7,623 nucleotides of DNA from Myxococcales bacterium (GTDB taxonomy: Bacteria > Myxococcota > Bradymonadia > UBA7976 > UBA1532), in assembly GCA_020430675.1 (NCBI GenBank), contig JAGQJJ010000168.1:1-7623 (forward strand). The letters are read 5' to 3'. The position numbers and the translations under genes are program-made. Below, in pieces: positions 6,325-7,623 of the stretch; positions within the stretch are counted from its first letter, which is position 1; every line of letters starts with the position of its first letter. Below the pieces are notes generated by a model that saw nothing but the letters and a program-made list of their open reading frames with translations, had not been told where the DNA came from and made no database searches.

Positions 6325-7623
6325 GGCGCAGCCCTTTCGGTCTCGTAGACGGCATGTCCCACTCCCCAGCGGTACGCCGTCGCTTCAGGGGGGCGGCCGG
6401 CCGAGGGCCGGGGCCGGAGCATGCGGTCGAGCAGGTCCGGGCCCGCGCTGGGGCCGTCGCGGACCGATTCCGCAACCAGCCCGTGGAAGCGGGTGGGGGT
6501 CAGGGTCGCGATGGCCACGAAGACGCAACGGTCTCGCGAACGACCCGCCGGCAGCTTCGCTCGGCCGGCCAGGAAGACCGTACGCCCCGGCGCGACCGGT
6601 TGATCGGCGCGTGCCTTCCACCCCGGGGCGGTGCTGCCGGCCCAGTCGCGGACTGAGATGCGGCCGTCGTCGGCCAGCTCCAGGATCTCGATGTGGGCGG
6701 ACATGGGGCTTCGATTGGTGGCCTTGACGATGAAGATCTCGCCTTCGGAGAGCACCACCGGCCGATCGTCGTCTCTGGGCCGCGTCTCGTCCCTGCGGCT
6801 GAGGCGCACGTCGACGTCGAGGCGGCCTCCCTTCAGCCGATGCAGGCCAAACCAGGCGGACCAGCGGCGCAGAACCGAAGGCGCCGCGTCGGCCGCAAAC
6901 GTCGGCTGCGGCGCGATCAGCGGGCTGGTGAGGCTCAAGGCGGTCGTCGAACCCGCGAGCACCACGTCGGCGTCCTCGGCCTCGACCAGCGTCACATGAG
7001 CACAACTGGCAAAATGCGGCGCCATCAGAGCCTGGAGGTTCGCCGGCACATGCAGCCGCACGTCGAAGGGGGCGTCCTGCGTCGGCAGTCTGGCGCGGGC
7101 CGGGCATGGCACCCGGCCGTCGACGATCTCGGCCGTGCTGAGGCAGGGTTGTGCGTTCACCACTTTCACCCGCCCGCTGGCGTGCGCCGCGCCCAGAGGC
7201 ACGACCTCCAGAATGCGCCCAGGCGCGAGTCCATGCAGCGCGCCGGCTTCAAGGCGCAGACCGTCAGCTGTACGGCTCAGCCGACAGTGACCCACCAAAG
7301 GCCGCTCCTCTTTGCCAAAGACGACCCGATCGACACCGTCGCCCTCGAGTTGTGGCGTTTGTCGCGGGTTGACCGCGCGCACGGCCGGCAGAAGCCGATC
7401 ATGCGTCTCGCGCCAGGTCGGCCGGTCACCCTCCCGGTCGAGGAGTTCAAGCAGGCAGCGAGTGAAGACCCCGTGACTCTGTCCCTGACCGTCCGCCGGC
7501 CGGCACTCCTGTGCTGTCTGTCGGTCTGCGGAGGCGCTAAGCACCGTCAGCGAGCCGGAGCGCGCGCCGGGCGGCGGCTCGAAGGGAGGCAATCGCTGGG
7601 GTGGGGGCCCTTCGAATGGCGCC
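6321..7623 (-). CDS. Caspase-family (C14-like) protein, C-terminal part only (partial)
   Basis: The frame is open to the right edge, giving 433 visible residues; the N-terminus, including any catalytic His and Cys, lies outside. A TTG at 7592 could be taken for a start, but the frame continues upstream of it and a start there would split the caspase fold. Visible residues 1-22 are a proline-rich loop with two PFE units. Residues 27-39 (VLSASADRQTAQE) and 47-62 (GQSHGVFTRCLLELLD) match the p10-like end of caspase-fold peptidases, which closes at about 85-103 with RQTPQLEGDGVDRVVFG. Residues about 109-185 form a beta-rich module with the pattern AGALHGLAPGRILEVVP, seen after the peptidase domain in other bacterial caspase-family proteins. 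Residues about 288-395 (SEGEIFIVKATN to ATLTPTRFHGLV) resemble the DUF4384-type C-terminal domain common in those proteins. The role is probably a protease or protease-like signalling protein. Activity cannot be judged without the missing part. Confidence 0.85.
   Translation of the reverse strand, partial: APFEGPPPQRLPPFEPPPGARSGSLTVLSASADRQTAQECRPADGQGQSHGVFTRCLLELLDREGDRPTWRETHDRLLPAVRAVNPRQTPQLEGDGVDRVVFGKEERPLVGHCRLSRTADGLRLEAGALHGLAPGRILEVVPLGAAHASGRVKVVNAQPCLSTAEIVDGRVPCPARARLPTQDAPFDVRLHVPANLQALMAPHFASCAHVTLVEAEDADVVLAGSTTALSLTSPLIAPQPTFAADAAPSVLRRWSAWFGLHRLKGGRLDVDVRLSRRDETRPRDDDRPVVLSEGEIFIVKATNRSPMSAHIEILELADDGRISVRDWAGSTAPGWKARADQPVAPGRTVFLAGRAKLPAGRSRDRCVFVAIATLTPTRFHGLVAESVRDGPSAGPDLLDRMLRPRPSAGRPPEATAYRWGVGHAVYETERAAP

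Larger units (their letters stand above)
1..7623 (-). other. Interior of a single minus-strand operon
   Basis: All six genes share one strand, with junctions of -4, -4, +3, +26 and +19 bases. No gap can hold a conventional promoter, and I see no hairpin-plus-T-run terminator between genes. The transcript probably starts beyond the right edge and ends beyond the left edge. Co-transcription is inferred from the layout. Confidence 0.75.

Noticed and set aside
6321..7592. TTG at 7592 as the true start of the caspase-like gene
   Set aside because: The frame remains open upstream to the window edge, no ribosome-binding site precedes the TTG, and starting there would leave only the last part of a caspase fold.
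1..7623. A CRISPR or type III-E (gRAMP with TPR-CHAT) locus
   Set aside because: The CHAT plus sigma-factor combination recalls such loci, but I see no repeat-spacer array, no Cas7-like or other Cas gene, and the CHAT protein has an export signal unlike a crRNA-complex partner.

Overview
The window is a GC-rich bacterial segment in which almost every base is coding and every supported gene lies on the minus strand. The coding style and the mix of gene families (TPR-CHAT protein, caspase-like protein, one-pass anti-sigma-like protein, ECF-type sigma factor) suggest a Gram-negative with a large regulatory repertoire, such as a member of the Myxococcota. That is inference, because no marker gene is present.

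Reading in the direction of transcription (right to left), there are six genes: (1) the C-terminal part of a caspase-family (C14-like) protein that runs in from the right edge, with only the p10-like end and C-terminal beta-rich modules visible; (2) a 262-aa anti-sigma-like protein with a short cytoplasmic N-terminus, one membrane span and a predicted periplasmic domain; (3) an ECF-type sigma-70 factor; (4) an 891-aa protein with an export signal, a TPR-like helical region and a C-terminal CHAT protease domain with an intact His/Cys pair; (5) a 262-aa cytoplasmic protein of unknown function; (6) a long helical, TPR-like protein that starts at 1372 and runs off the left edge. Junctions 1/2 and 2/3 are 4-base ATGA overlaps. 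Junction 3/4 is a 3-base gap, and 4/5 and 5/6 are gaps of 26 and 19 bases, each holding a clear Shine-Dalgarno sequence. No intergenic space exceeds 26 bases, and I see no internal terminator or divergent promoter, so this looks like the interior of one operon whose promoter lies beyond the right edge and whose end lies beyond the left edge.

Taken together, two clan-CD protease-type proteins (caspase-like and CHAT) bracket a sigma/anti-sigma pair. The simplest hypothesis is a proteolytic signalling switch: a peptidase is activated by a signal sensed by the TPR/helical proteins, cuts the membrane-bound anti-sigma protein (or a partner), and frees the sigma factor. This recalls the logic of the CRISPR-associated TPR-CHAT/RpoE systems, but no CRISPR array or effector is present here. 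The peptidase-to-anti-sigma link is inferred from gene context only.
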